Shown piece by piece: positions 24,422 to 32,667 of a stretch of DNA of 64,000 nucleotides; within the stretch, counting starts at the first letter, position 1; every line of letters begins with the position of its first letter. The notes below the pieces were generated by a model. That model was given only the letters and a program-made list of their open reading frames with translations, had not been told where the DNA came from and did no database searches. Source of the DNA: Methanobacteriota archaeon (GTDB lineage: Archaea > Halobacteriota > Methanomicrobia > Methanomicrobiales > Methanoculleaceae); NCBI GenBank assembly GCA_023393455.1, contig JAEWLJ010000002.1, positions 1 to 64,000 of the forward strand, given 5' to 3'. The position numbers and the translations under genes are program-made.

Positions 24422-25461
24422 CCGACGATGACCAGGCGGTCCTGCTCCTCGTCGCGGAGCACCCGGATCGGCTCCCCTTCCACCGGGAACGTCCAGGGGA
24501 CCGTATTGAGTTCCCGGGTCTGGTAAGTCCTCGGGTCCATCAGCCCCACGATGCCCGGCTGCGTGAAGACGACGAGCGCGGACTCGGCCTCGCGGACGTT
24601 CCCGAGGAGGCGCTCGACCTCGTCCTCGGTGATTGTCCGGGCGACGCCGGCCGCAAGATCGAAGACCCGGAGGCGCTGCCCGTCGATATCGCGCACCTCG
24701 AAGTAGTTGCCGCGGGAGACCACCACGTCGCCCTTCTGGTAGAACGGCAGCCGGATGGAGTAGGTGATCCGGTAGAGCGCCTTTCCGTCTTTCTCGCCGA
24801 CCAGCTTCGGGTGGGTCGTGAACCGCCCGCCGAGCGCCCCCGTGATCGCCCTCGATATCTCCTGGCCGAGGTGCTGCGTCCCGACGGTGATATCGACGCC
24901 GTCCTTCGTCTCATCGAGATCCGATATGAAGGAGAAACGGTCGCCCCCCTGCTGGAGCGCCTCCTCGGTCTGCTCCGCGATATTCACAGCGACCTCCCGC
25001 TCGTAGGCGTTGATCTTCCTGTCGGTCGCCCGCACCTGGATGTTCCCCGCGTAGTAACCCCCGGAGATGCGGCTGCACCGGTCGCAGGACTCCTTCTGCC
25101 AGCGGATCTCGGTGCTGCAGGTTCCCCTGACCGGGACGCCATAGAGAGCCGCTTCTACATCGACGGTGCAGGCCGTCCTGGTCGGCGTTACCTCTTCAGC
25201 CCGGACGTTGATCCTGATATCCTTCGCGTCCTGATGAATGCTCGTCGCCGATACTGCCAGTTCGGTGACGAGGTCAACGTGGGGCATCTGCAGATCCGAC
25301 CAGGTCTTGCCGCGTTTCTGCGATTCGCAGACCGGACAGTAGATGGCGATCACGTAAGGCTCGCAGGCCAGCAGCCGCACATCCGCGGCCCGGCACTCCG
25401 GGCAGAGCCCTTCCTCGCTCGGCTGCCCGCAACGGGGGCAGATGCTCGTCTGGATGGTCAT
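24418..25461 (-). CDS. NMD3-family ribosome-associated protein
   Basis: 347 residues. Four treble-clef-like zinc motifs in the first 135 residues: CPRCGQPSEEGLCPEC, IYCPVCESQKRG and ESCDRCSRISGGYYAGNIQV. These are followed by the NMD3 OB/SH3-like domains (ETKDGVDITVGTQHLGQEIS, FYQKGDVVVSRGNYFEVRDI). The eukaryotic NMD3 is a 60S export adaptor. Archaea have the N-terminal part only, probably acting in large-subunit assembly. It follows the DUF424 gene by 3 bases and overlaps taw2. Confidence 0.88.
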   Translation of the reverse strand: MTIQTSICPRCGQPSEEGLCPECRAADVRLLACEPYVIAIYCPVCESQKRGKTWSDLQMPHVDLVTELAVSATSIHQDAKDIRINVRAEEVTPTRTACTVDVEAALYGVPVRGTCSTEIRWQKESCDRCSRISGGYYAGNIQVRATDRKINAYEREVAVNIAEQTEEALQQGGDRFSFISDLDETKDGVDITVGTQHLGQEISRAITGALGGRFTTHPKLVGEKDGKALYRITYSIRLPFYQKGDVVVSRGNYFEVRDIDGQRLRVFDLAAGVARTITEDEVERLLGNVREAESALVVFTQPGIVGLMDPRTYQTRELNTVPWTFPVEGEPIRVLRDEEQDRLVIVG

Positions 25462-25464
25462 GGT

Positions 25465-25758
25465 TCAGATCCTGAATATCTGGGCATGCGGGACGTCGCC
25501 GATCATGATGCAGTCCTCTTCGGCGACGAGGCCCATGGCGACGGCGAGGGCTACGACGCGCTTCCCGATGACATTAACATTCCCCGCGGTCGCGAGAGCA
25601 CACCGGACGTCTTCTTCGCCGGCACGTTCTGTACCGTAAAATCCTCCGGTGATACAGACCTCTACGTCGCCGTGCATCAGGGTGGCGTCCATGAGTTCAG
25701 CGTCACAGGCAGCCACCACCTCACCGGCGCCCGGTATGCGGTGCACTTTTAAGTACAT
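25465..25758 (-). CDS. DUF424 protein
   Basis: 97 residues from ATG 25758. The fold is the short archaeal DUF424 family: YLKVHRIPGAGEVVAACDAE, MHGDVEVCITGGFYG, NVIGKRVVALAVAMGLV, ending in a conserved IMIGDVPHAQIFRI. Function unproven; it is regularly found next to nmd3 and translation genes, which suggests a ribosome-related role. Confidence 0.8.
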   Translation of the reverse strand: MYLKVHRIPGAGEVVAACDAELMDATLMHGDVEVCITGGFYGTERAGEEDVRCALATAGNVNVIGKRVVALAVAMGLVAEEDCIMIGDVPHAQIFRI

Positions 25759-25802
25759 CACATACCGTTTGACGCGAGCCGTCAAAAAGGTGCGCAGTTC
25801 CG

Positions 25803-26633
25803 TTAAGGAAGCGCGATATCCACGCCGTAAGTGCGCGAGGGTGTCTCGACATGGATGCGCCAGGCGTCCTCTTCGGTGATGAGCCCTTCTTCCAGGTACC
25901 GGCGCGTGAACCGCGGCACCGACTTCGGCCCGATGACCGCGCCGGGCCGGGAATTTTCGTCCATGTAGTCGCTCTCCATCGTGAACAGGCGGCCCGACCG
26001 GGCGAGCGCGGGGAGCTCCTCGTGCCGCGCGATGAATGAGGGCATGAGCGGGGTGTCGGGTGTCGCGAAGTGCTTCACAACCCGCTCGACCGGGATGCCC
26101 GCCCGTCGTGCCATATCGACGACGTCGGTGCACGGCCCGCTCTCGGCGTGGAGCTGGACGGCGCAGCCGCAGTCGGCGGCGAGTTCGAGCGCGTGGTAGA
26201 GGACGGCGTTCGAGGCCGCGAGCACCTCAGGCGCGACCTCGTAGTGCGGCCGGCCGCTCTTGAGGGCCACCGCCCCCCCGTCCTCGACGTAGCGGGCGGC
26301 GAGGTCGAGGCCGGCCATCATGACGCCGGCGGCCGCATCAAGGGGCATCCGCGCCGCAAGGCGGTTCATCTCCGCCGGGTGGACGCCGAGGACAGGGTAG
26401 ACGACAAGCCCGGTCTCCCGGACCATCTCCGCTACCCGGAGCGTTCTCTCGAAGACCTCCCGGTAGTCCTCGCCGCTGGACGGTTCGACCCCAAGCGACC
26501 AGGAGGGTTTCGCGACAAGGAAGATGTGCGTCCCCCCGCTGCGGCGAAAGTCCTTCGCAGCCTCGACGCCCCGGCCGTTTGCCGGGTCGATGTGGATATG
26601 GTCGTCAGTGATCGGTATCGCGGGGAGTTTCAT
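25803..26633 (-). CDS. TatD-like TIM-barrel metal-dependent hydrolase
   Basis: 276 residues, a complete amidohydrolase-type barrel: first metal ligands ITDDHIHIDP, VYPVLGVHPAEMNRLAARMP, VQLHAESGPCTDVVDMAR, VERVVKHFATPDTP and the late acidic ligand FTMESDYMDENSR. It fits the archaeal TatD-related group; the substrate is unknown. Its start overlaps the mptD gene by 29 bases, which suggests a link to pterin metabolism or simply shared expression. Confidence 0.8.
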   Translation of the reverse strand: MKLPAIPITDDHIHIDPANGRGVEAAKDFRRSGGTHIFLVAKPSWSLGVEPSSGEDYREVFERTLRVAEMVRETGLVVYPVLGVHPAEMNRLAARMPLDAAAGVMMAGLDLAARYVEDGGAVALKSGRPHYEVAPEVLAASNAVLYHALELAADCGCAVQLHAESGPCTDVVDMARRAGIPVERVVKHFATPDTPLMPSFIARHEELPALARSGRLFTMESDYMDENSRPGAVIGPKSVPRFTRRYLEEGLITEEDAWRIHVETPSRTYGVDIALP

Positions 26634-26958
26634 GGAACTCGACGATCTCCATCATGGGGTAGTCGTCCTCGAGGTGCAGCCGGGCGCGGCAGACGGTCGA
26701 CCCGACCTCGGTCGTGATCGCGGCATCGAACATCTTCCCGGCAAGTTCGGAGTAGCCGAACCGGTTCGAGACCATCATATCGCGGTTCAGCCGGACGGTG
26801 ATGTCCGTCACGTAGGGCTGGAGGCCGACGGCCTGCTCGATGGCGGTCTCGACGGCGCCGGCGGTCTCGCGGGCGATCGGCGTCCCGACGAACTGGTGGT
26901 AGAGGGCGCCGAGTTTGATGCCGGCCTCAAACGCCGCTCTCTCGCGGTCGGTGATCAT
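26605..26958 (-). CDS. mptD: Archaeal dihydroneopterin aldolase
   Basis: 117 residues, the length and pattern of the MptD family: AAFEAGIKLGALYHQFVGTP, ETAIEQAVGLQPYVTDITVR, NRFGYSELAGKMFDAAITTE. MptD splits dihydroneopterin to 6-hydroxymethyl-dihydropterin and glycolaldehyde in tetrahydromethanopterin synthesis, which marks the host as a methanogen (or relative). First gene of a pair with the TatD-like hydrolase. Confidence 0.85.
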   Translation of the reverse strand: MITDRERAAFEAGIKLGALYHQFVGTPIARETAGAVETAIEQAVGLQPYVTDITVRLNRDMMVSNRFGYSELAGKMFDAAITTEVGSTVCRARLHLEDDYPMMEIVEFHETPRDTDH

Positions 26959-27024
26959 GGTTAGTAGGTTTGTGGGTATGGGAGTAAGAAGGTGCGCCCC
27001 GGAGGTGAAAGAAGGGGTTCTGTT

Positions 27025-27261
27025 TTACACGCGCTCATAAACACGCAAGAACTCTTCTCGAGAGATACCTGCCTGCGTGCAGATGGTTCGGAGGGTCGGG
27101 CCTTTGATTTTGGGGTGATTCGGCATCGTGAGCGGCGTCGTTGTGCCGTCCGGATTGCTGCGGATAAGCGCGATATGGTTGCCCGTCCTGACGATCTGAA
27201 AACCGAGCGCCTCCAGCGTTTTCAGCACCTTCCGCTGGGGCGCATCGTGCGGGAACTTCAT
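27025..27261 (-). CDS. HicA-type mRNA interferase toxin
   Basis: 78 residues with the double-stranded RNA-binding-like fold of HicA: QRKVLKTLEALGFQIVRTGN, the active-site His in GNHIALIRSNPDG, then LTMPNHPKIKGPTLRTICTQ and AGISREEFL. The toxin cleaves mRNA in known systems. It begins at the base after the HicB stop. The family core GSHH appears here as GNHI, so the strong double His is single. Confidence 0.85.
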   Translation of the reverse strand: MKFPHDAPQRKVLKTLEALGFQIVRTGNHIALIRSNPDGTTTPLTMPNHPKIKGPTLRTICTQAGISREEFLRVYERV

Positions 27262-27477
27262 CTATACAGCGACTTCGGCGACGAAGGTCTCCATGATGTC
27301 GTTGTTCTCGAACGCATCGTTCCCGAAGGTCTCTATGTGAAACTGTATGGCGGATTTCACCTCGGCAAGCGCCTCTTCGTAGGTATCCCCCTCTGCAACG
27401 ACGACACCCTTCAGACCCAGGGGGTAGGCGACATAGCCGTCGGGATGCTTCTCGACGATGATTTTCAAGGTTTTCAT
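27262..27477 (-). CDS. HicB-type antitoxin
   Basis: 71 residues from ATG 27477, preceded by an AGGAGAG ribosome site. The partial RNase H-like fold of HicB is clear: MKTLKIIVEKHPDGYVAYPL, GLKGVVVAEGDTYEEALAEV and KSAIQFHIETFG. No extra DNA-binding domain. The antitoxin gene comes first in the operon, followed without spacing by hicA. The pair looks intact, unlike the other toxin-antitoxin genes here. Confidence 0.82.
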   Translation of the reverse strand: MKTLKIIVEKHPDGYVAYPLGLKGVVVAEGDTYEEALAEVKSAIQFHIETFGNDAFENNDIMETFVAEVAV

Positions 27478-27633
27478 GGACACGTATCTCTCCTGCATGT
27501 AATCAGAGTAGAGGCGATCAGTGTGATATTCAACTCGTTTGGCGATATACTTTAGCCCGGCTTCTCCACCGGCGAAGGTTGTTGATTCATCTTTCGTTTT
27601 CGGTATTGATAGTGCTTCTTCCTGTTGCCGGGT

Positions 27634-28074
27634 TCACACTCCCCGGCTCCAGGTTTTCCAGAAGAACACTCCGAGAATCAGCATGACGGCGTAGCCCCCG
27701 GCGACGTAATAGGGATACGCCACGGCAACCCCGGAAACCTCCAGAGCCGCCAGCACCGCGAGCCAGAGGAGGAACCCCGAGGCTGAGGCCGCAAGCCCCG
27801 CTCTGCCCAAAAGGCGTTCCGCTTCAGGCATCGCATCGCGGGCAAACAGGTGGTAGCCGAGGATGATGAAGACCGGCAGCATTCCGGCGTTGAGCCAGAC
27901 CTGTACCATCTGCGGGAATTTGACTATGAATGCTCCCATGGCGTTCGGTTCCGCGAAGAACGTGAAGAGGATCGCCATGAGCACGGCGATCCAGAGGTAA
28001 TAGAGGAACACGCCGAAGAGTGCGCCCAGAGCGCCCGCGGTCCTGTCCGGCTTTTTCTCTGTTTCTGTGGTCAT
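27634..28074 (-). CDS. Four-span membrane protein, unknown
   Basis: 146 residues with four hydrophobic helices (FLYYLWIAVLMAILFTFF, WLNAGMLPVFIILGYHLF, ASASGFLLWLAVLAALEV, YVAGGYAVMLILGVFFW), a short charged N-terminus (TTETEKKPDRT) and a basic loop. No family recognised. The start has no strong ribosome site. It stands alone between HicAB and a lipoprotein gene. Confidence 0.65.
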   Translation of the reverse strand: MTTETEKKPDRTAGALGALFGVFLYYLWIAVLMAILFTFFAEPNAMGAFIVKFPQMVQVWLNAGMLPVFIILGYHLFARDAMPEAERLLGRAGLAASASGFLLWLAVLAALEVSGVAVAYPYYVAGGYAVMLILGVFFWKTWSRGV

Positions 28075-28140
28075 TCCATGTTACCCTCTTCTCCGGTGTT
28101 CGGGCGGCGCGATTTGTTTCCTCTCTGTAATATCCGCCGA

Positions 28141-28722
28141 TTAACAGGCGATCGACCGCGCTACCCGGACCAATTCGTCGCGGTCAAGCGACCCACGCAC
28201 CTGATACGTAGCGTCTCCGGTCGTCCAGACGATCAGCCGTTCCGATTCGGTTTCGTAGATCCGCCCCCCATACCCATTGATGTCAACGGGTTTTGGTTCT
28301 CTGTTAACGATCTGATCTGTTGCGTAGGGGTTGTACCCGTATCTGCTCCAGGTGATTTCGAGCAGCGTCATATCGGTAGTCCACGATGCGTTCTGCATTG
28401 TGTCGTTGCGTGCGTAGCGCAGGGTCTCGCCGATCGTCGTGTAGTGGCCGTAGGACTCGTTCCAGACAGTGGCTATCAGGAGGCCGTAGAGAGTATACTC
28501 CCCGGGGATGTATGACGGCGGGGAGAAACCCGTGTATTCGGCGGGGTCCTCCCATTCCTCGATCCTGATGAAGGCTGAATCACGGAGTGATGGTGCATTA
28601 TCGGGGGGAAGTTCGGTTATAGGTGACGGTGTAACCTCTGCGGGATCGGAGGCCGCGGGCTCGATGCACCCCGCGGTGAGGAGAATAAACGAGAGTATTA
28701 CCATGATATAGTGAGGCTTCAC
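28141..28722 (-). CDS. Lipoprotein with long leader, unknown domain
   Basis: 193 residues from GTG 28722, seven bases after an AGGAGGA ribosome site. Short signal peptide with a lipobox (ILLTAGC, Cys ~19), a Pro/Thr-rich linker (EVTPSPITELPPD), then a folded domain with several aromatic residues (ATVWNESYGHYTTIGETLRY, TTDMTLLEITWSRYGYN) and VWTTGDATYQVRGSLDRDEL. It looks like a methanogen cell-surface protein family; no function known. Preceded by a ~220-nt leader shared with the two cysteine-rich precursors at 60191 and 63718. Confidence 0.75.
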   Translation of the reverse strand: MKPHYIMVILSFILLTAGCIEPAASDPAEVTPSPITELPPDNAPSLRDSAFIRIEEWEDPAEYTGFSPPSYIPGEYTLYGLLIATVWNESYGHYTTIGETLRYARNDTMQNASWTTDMTLLEITWSRYGYNPYATDQIVNREPKPVDINGYGGRIYETESERLIVWTTGDATYQVRGSLDRDELVRVARSIAC

Positions 28723-28942
28723 GTGATTTTTCCTCCTGTAACCTCCCCGGAGGCAAACGAGGTTCAACCTTAAGCACATGGAATGCGAACCACGCTTTCG
28801 CCTGAGAGCAGTGGGGGGTTCATCCGGCCGTGGAGGGAGGGGGTGAACCTCCGCCGTTTTGCGAGCGCGTTCCGGGCATCCGCACTCTAGCCTAGACATC
28901 TGGGCATTTATGTTTTCTGTCCCTTCTCTCTACCCGTCCATC
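28723..28942 (-). promoter_or_regulatory. Conserved leader with SD-sequestering hairpin, copy C
   Basis: Read on the minus strand this aligns over ~200 nt with 63500-63717. Shared blocks are GACAGAAAACATAAATGCCC, GTCTAGGCTAGAGTGCGGA, GGTGGTTCGCATTCCAT-like sequence and GCCTCCGGG. GGTTCA and TGAACC form an inner stem. The anti-SD GCCTCC (GGAGG on the plus strand at 28749-28753) faces AGGAGG (28732-28737) across a short loop. Confidence 0.7.
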
Positions 28943-29383
28943 GGCTGATTGCGAAAATGAAGAGTCTGATCCAGCCCCCGGGGGCGCGGACACCAGAGAG
29001 GCCATTCTCAAAGAGAGGCAGACAGCGCGGTTTACGTCGCGGAAAACACGCAATGGGTCAAAAATGGAAGTTTGAAAAGCCGTCAGGCTTCACTGTGCGA
29101 CTTGCGACACTCCTTCGCGGCTTCGCACTCTTTGAGTGCTCACGCTCCTGCCTTCGAAAGCCTTCGGCCTTCTCATGCTCCGGTTCTGCGAACCGTCGCA
29201 CGTCCCGGCAGTCGCGCTCCGGAGCGTCGCATTTCGCGTGAGGCTCTATCACTACCCACTCTGTCGAATCACGCAGAGTGCGACGGGTGCGATTGTGGAA
29301 TGTTCAGAGTTTGGAAAGCCATCAGGCTCCGAACCAGAGCTTGAGCACCGCGAGGCTGCGAAGGGGGGATCTGGTTCTATCCC
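28943..29383. other. Non-coding stretch with degenerate repeats
   Basis: No gene supported. Two imperfect direct repeats (AGTTTGAAAAGCCGTCAGGC near 29069 and AGTTTGGAAAGCCATCAGGC near 29308) resemble AGTTTGAGAGACCCGCAGGG near 9717. Flanking GAGCACCGCGAGGCTGCGAA belongs to the same family. Confidence 0.5.
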
Positions 29384-31489
29384 CTACCCGATCAGCTTCA
29401 CCAGCCCGTGCCGGGGCTCGAGCACCTCGCCGCCGCGTTTGAGCTGCTCCAGGGTGTGCTCGATCTTGTCGCGGGAGAAGCCCTGCTGCACCAGGATCTC
29501 GATCACCTCGTCGACCCTCGCCTGGCCGCCGGAGTCGCCCGAGACGTTCCGGATCGTCTCCTTCACCGACCGAATGATGTCGCGCTGCGATTTCGTGACC
29601 CCGGTCACGAGCTTGTCGATATCGAAACTCCCGCTCTCCGCATCGTAGGCGACCTGCCGGAGACAGGCGTCCACGATCTTCAGGATCCGGTCGGTATCCT
29701 CCGTATCGACGGTGCTCGAGAGCCGCATCCGGGCACTCGCCTCCGCAAGGCGGACCTGCGCCTCGAGCTGGCGGGCGGTGACCGGGACGGGTTTGTTCGT
29801 GCCCGCGAGGTTCCGGAGGCGCATGTAGTAGGCGATCAACGCCTCCTTCGCCCCGTCGGAGAGGATGGGGAAGCACGTCCGTTTCGCATAGGCGATGTAC
29901 TTTCGGAGAAGCTTCGGATCGATATCGGGGGTGACCGGCGCAAGCGCCTGTTGGATGTACTTGTCGTCGACGTCGGGGAGCGGCGTGTAGGCGTGCTGCT
30001 TGATCAGTTCGCCGACAGAGTGCGTCTTGATGATGTGCTGCGCGATCGCCCCGTCGCGCTCGGCCTCGGGCTGGTCGGTCATCACGAAGATGAGGTCGAA
30101 CCGCGAGAGGAGCGAGGGCGGCATATCGATCTGCTCGCCGATCGGGACAAACTGGTCGAACCGCCCGAGTTTCGGGTTAGCCGCGCCGAGGAGGGCGCAC
30201 CGGGACTTCAGGGTCGCGGTGATGCCGGCTTTTGCGACCGAGATCGACTGCTGCTCCATCGCCTCGTGCAGCGCGCTCCGATCCTCCTTTGCCATCTTGT
30301 CCATCTCGTCGACGGCGGCGATCCCCATATCCGCAAGGACCAGCGCACCGGCCTCGAGCGTCCAGCGCCCGTCGCCGAACTCGTCCTTGACCGCCGTCGC
30401 CGTCAGCCCGGCGGACGTCGATGACTTGCCGCTCGTGTAGATCCCGCGAGGCGAGAGTTTCACGACGTATCGGAGGATCTGACTCTTTGCTATACCCGGA
30501 TCGCCGACCAGGAGTACATGGATGTCGCCGCGGAGACGGGAACCGTCCGGCATCTCCTTCGCGATACCGCCGAAGAGTTGAAGCGCGATCGCCTCCTTCA
30601 CATCATCCGTGCCGAAGATCGTCGGGGCTATAGACCGAGCGATCTTCTTGTAGATCATCGGGTCGCGGGCGAGCGCCATGATCTTCGCCTCGTCCTCATC
30701 GGTGATCGAGACCTCCTCGAACTCCTTCTCGCCGACCTCGATGGAGTTGCACTCCAGGTAGATGTCAAAGAGCGTGCTCTTCTGGCCGTAGTTGATCCTC
30801 TGCACCGACCGGAGGATGCCGTTTAACACCACCCGGTCGCCCGGCGATACCGTCCCGGTCAGGTCGTCGGTGACGTCGATATCGAGTGTCTGTGGCTGCT
30901 CGCCGCCCCGGAGGCCTTCCGGCGACTCCTGGATCCGGATCTTCTGGGCATCGACGAACCGGCACCGGTTCATGACGAGATCGAGCCGGGTCTTCCTCTC
31001 GCAATTCGGGCAGAAATCAGGCTCATCGAATCGCCCGTAGCCCTGCGGAACCGGGTCGGTGTTCTTGCCGCAGGTGCGGCACCGGAAGACCGCGCTGACG
31101 ATCCGGGGGCGGACCTCCGTTGTCTTTCGGAGGATCCCCTCGAGGGCGACGAAGGTGTTGATCTGGTCTGCCCGGATGTCGCGGACGTTGGTCTTCTGCG
31201 GCAGGTTCGTGAACCGGATGTTGAGCAGGTCGGGATCCTGACCGTCCTTCAGCTTGAGGAGTTTGTTCTGGACGATCGCGTCCCGGATATCCCCGAGAAC
31301 CTTTCCCGGACTCCTCAGGAGTTCGAACGCCAGTTTGTTGTTCAGGATCTTGCGGTAATCGATGATGAGCGAATGGTTGTGCGGGTACTCGCGGGAGAGT
31401 TCGGCAAGTTCCCGCCGGTACTGCTTCTTCAGGAACTTCGTCCACTCACCGACGTTGTCGGTGACCTCGACGGTTATCTCTTCAGTCAA
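29384..31489 (-). CDS. mcm: MCM replicative helicase
   Basis: 701 residues. The N-terminal domain has a zinc site (CRTCGKNTDPV...FCPNC, ~135-160) and OB fold; the AAA+ part has Walker A LLVGDPGIAKSQILRYV (~330), Walker B LADMGIAAVDEMDKMAKED (~395), the pre-sensor hairpin AKAGITATLKSRCALLGAAN and arginine finger SLLSRFDLIFV (~470). A C-terminal winged helix ends the protein (VDEVIEILVQQGFSRDKIEH). It unwinds DNA at the fork as a hexamer. It follows rfcS by 10 bases, coupling helicase and clamp-loader expression. Confidence 0.95.
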   Translation of the reverse strand: MTEEITVEVTDNVGEWTKFLKKQYRRELAELSREYPHNHSLIIDYRKILNNKLAFELLRSPGKVLGDIRDAIVQNKLLKLKDGQDPDLLNIRFTNLPQKTNVRDIRADQINTFVALEGILRKTTEVRPRIVSAVFRCRTCGKNTDPVPQGYGRFDEPDFCPNCERKTRLDLVMNRCRFVDAQKIRIQESPEGLRGGEQPQTLDIDVTDDLTGTVSPGDRVVLNGILRSVQRINYGQKSTLFDIYLECNSIEVGEKEFEEVSITDEDEAKIMALARDPMIYKKIARSIAPTIFGTDDVKEAIALQLFGGIAKEMPDGSRLRGDIHVLLVGDPGIAKSQILRYVVKLSPRGIYTSGKSSTSAGLTATAVKDEFGDGRWTLEAGALVLADMGIAAVDEMDKMAKEDRSALHEAMEQQSISVAKAGITATLKSRCALLGAANPKLGRFDQFVPIGEQIDMPPSLLSRFDLIFVMTDQPEAERDGAIAQHIIKTHSVGELIKQHAYTPLPDVDDKYIQQALAPVTPDIDPKLLRKYIAYAKRTCFPILSDGAKEALIAYYMRLRNLAGTNKPVPVTARQLEAQVRLAEASARMRLSSTVDTEDTDRILKIVDACLRQVAYDAESGSFDIDKLVTGVTKSQRDIIRSVKETIRNVSGDSGGQARVDEVIEILVQQGFSRDKIEHTLEQLKRGGEVLEPRHGLVKLIG

Positions 31490-31499
31490 GACAGAATCC

Positions 31500-32474
31500 T
31501 CACCGGTGTTGCTCTGTGGCGAGGACGAACCGTGCGAGCAGCGCCTCCATCTGGATATCGCTGCTCGCTCCTTCCGAGAGGCGGAAGTCGGTCTCGCCGA
31601 GAGCGTCGATCAGCTTCACTTTGAGCGTCCGGTCGATATCGCGCTGGACCAGCGCCCGGTAACACTGGTTGATCAGCTCGTTCGGGGCGATGCCCCGGCC
31701 GTGGGTCAGGTCGGAGAGCGCCCGCTCCGCCTCGTCGAACCTCCCCGCTATCGAGAGGTCGAGGAGTTCGTCGATCTCATCCGGGCGGGCGGTCGAGGTG
31801 ATCGCGTAGACCGTCTCCTCGTCGATATCCGTCCGGACGATCGCGGCGCCCTGCAGGGCGTTGATCGCCTTCCTCATATCCCCTGAGGCGACGTAGACGA
31901 TGGCGTCGAGCGCGCCCTGTGTGACCGTGAGGCCTTCGGCCGCGGCGATCCTCCGGGTCTCCTCGATGACCGCCTCCCGGTCAAGCGGCCTGAACCGGTA
32001 GATCGCGGACCGGCTCTGGATGGGGTCGATGATCTTCGAGGAGTAGTTGCACGAGAGGATGAACCGGCAGGTTCGGGCGTAGGTCTCCATCGTCCGCCGG
32101 AGGGCCGCCTGCGCATCCGTCGTGAGCGCGTCCGCCTCATCGAGGAAGAGGATCTTGAACGTCGCCCCGGCAAGCGGCGACGTCCGGGCGAACTCCTTGA
32201 TCTGGTTTCGGACGACATCGATGCCCCGCTCGTCGGAGGCGTTCATCTCCCGGAAGTTCATCTGCCAGGAGTCGCCGAAGAACTCCCGGGCGAGGGCCAC
32301 GGCGGCGGTGGTTTTGCCGATCCCCGCGCTGCCCGTAAAAAGGAGGTGCGGCAGGTTTCTGGTCTTCACATAGGCCTGGAGGCGCACCACGATCTCCTTC
32401 TGCCCGACCATCTCGTCGAGTCGTTTGGGCCGATACTTCTCTATCCAGATGGTGTGGTTGCCGTCCATTTGCAT
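31500..32474 (-). CDS. rfcS: Replication factor C small subunit
   Basis: 324 residues, normal RfcS length. RFC box WIEKYRPKRLDEMVGQ, Walker A FTGSAGIGKTTAAVALA (~50), Walker B KILFLDEADALTTDAQAALR (~110), sensor SCNYSSKIIDPIQSRSAIYR (~148), lid and collar. All residues for ATP hydrolysis are present, unlike the paralogue at 19864-20874. It loads PCNA with RfcL. It precedes mcm in one operon and diverges from the OB-fold gene at 32655. Confidence 0.93.
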   Translation of the reverse strand: MQMDGNHTIWIEKYRPKRLDEMVGQKEIVVRLQAYVKTRNLPHLLFTGSAGIGKTTAAVALAREFFGDSWQMNFREMNASDERGIDVVRNQIKEFARTSPLAGATFKILFLDEADALTTDAQAALRRTMETYARTCRFILSCNYSSKIIDPIQSRSAIYRFRPLDREAVIEETRRIAAAEGLTVTQGALDAIVYVASGDMRKAINALQGAAIVRTDIDEETVYAITSTARPDEIDELLDLSIAGRFDEAERALSDLTHGRGIAPNELINQCYRALVQRDIDRTLKVKLIDALGETDFRLSEGASSDIQMEALLARFVLATEQHR

Positions 32475-32568
32475 AGATGTTGGTGCTCGTCCATCGTAAA
32501 AGGATCGTCATCCGTTCCGGTGATCCTTTTTAGAGGGTTGGAGGCGAACAGGTAGGTACCGAAACGCT

Positions 32569-32667
32569 GTGGAACTACCGGTGGTTCGCGTGGAGATCAG
32601 CCCGGTTCTCCCGCACCGGTACGTCCTCACCCCCTTCCTCGAACGGACGGATGTATGGAACCTGTAG
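32569..32667 (+). CDS. Possible 32-codon ORF overlapping the next start
   Basis: GTG 32569 opens VELPVVRVEISPVLPHRYVL ending in a TAG that overlaps the ATG region of the following gene by 13 bases. The gene downstream has no clear ribosome site of its own, so translational coupling is conceivable. No homology recognised; it may be chance. Confidence 0.22.
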   Translation: MELPVVRVEISPVLPHRYVLTPFLERTDVWNL

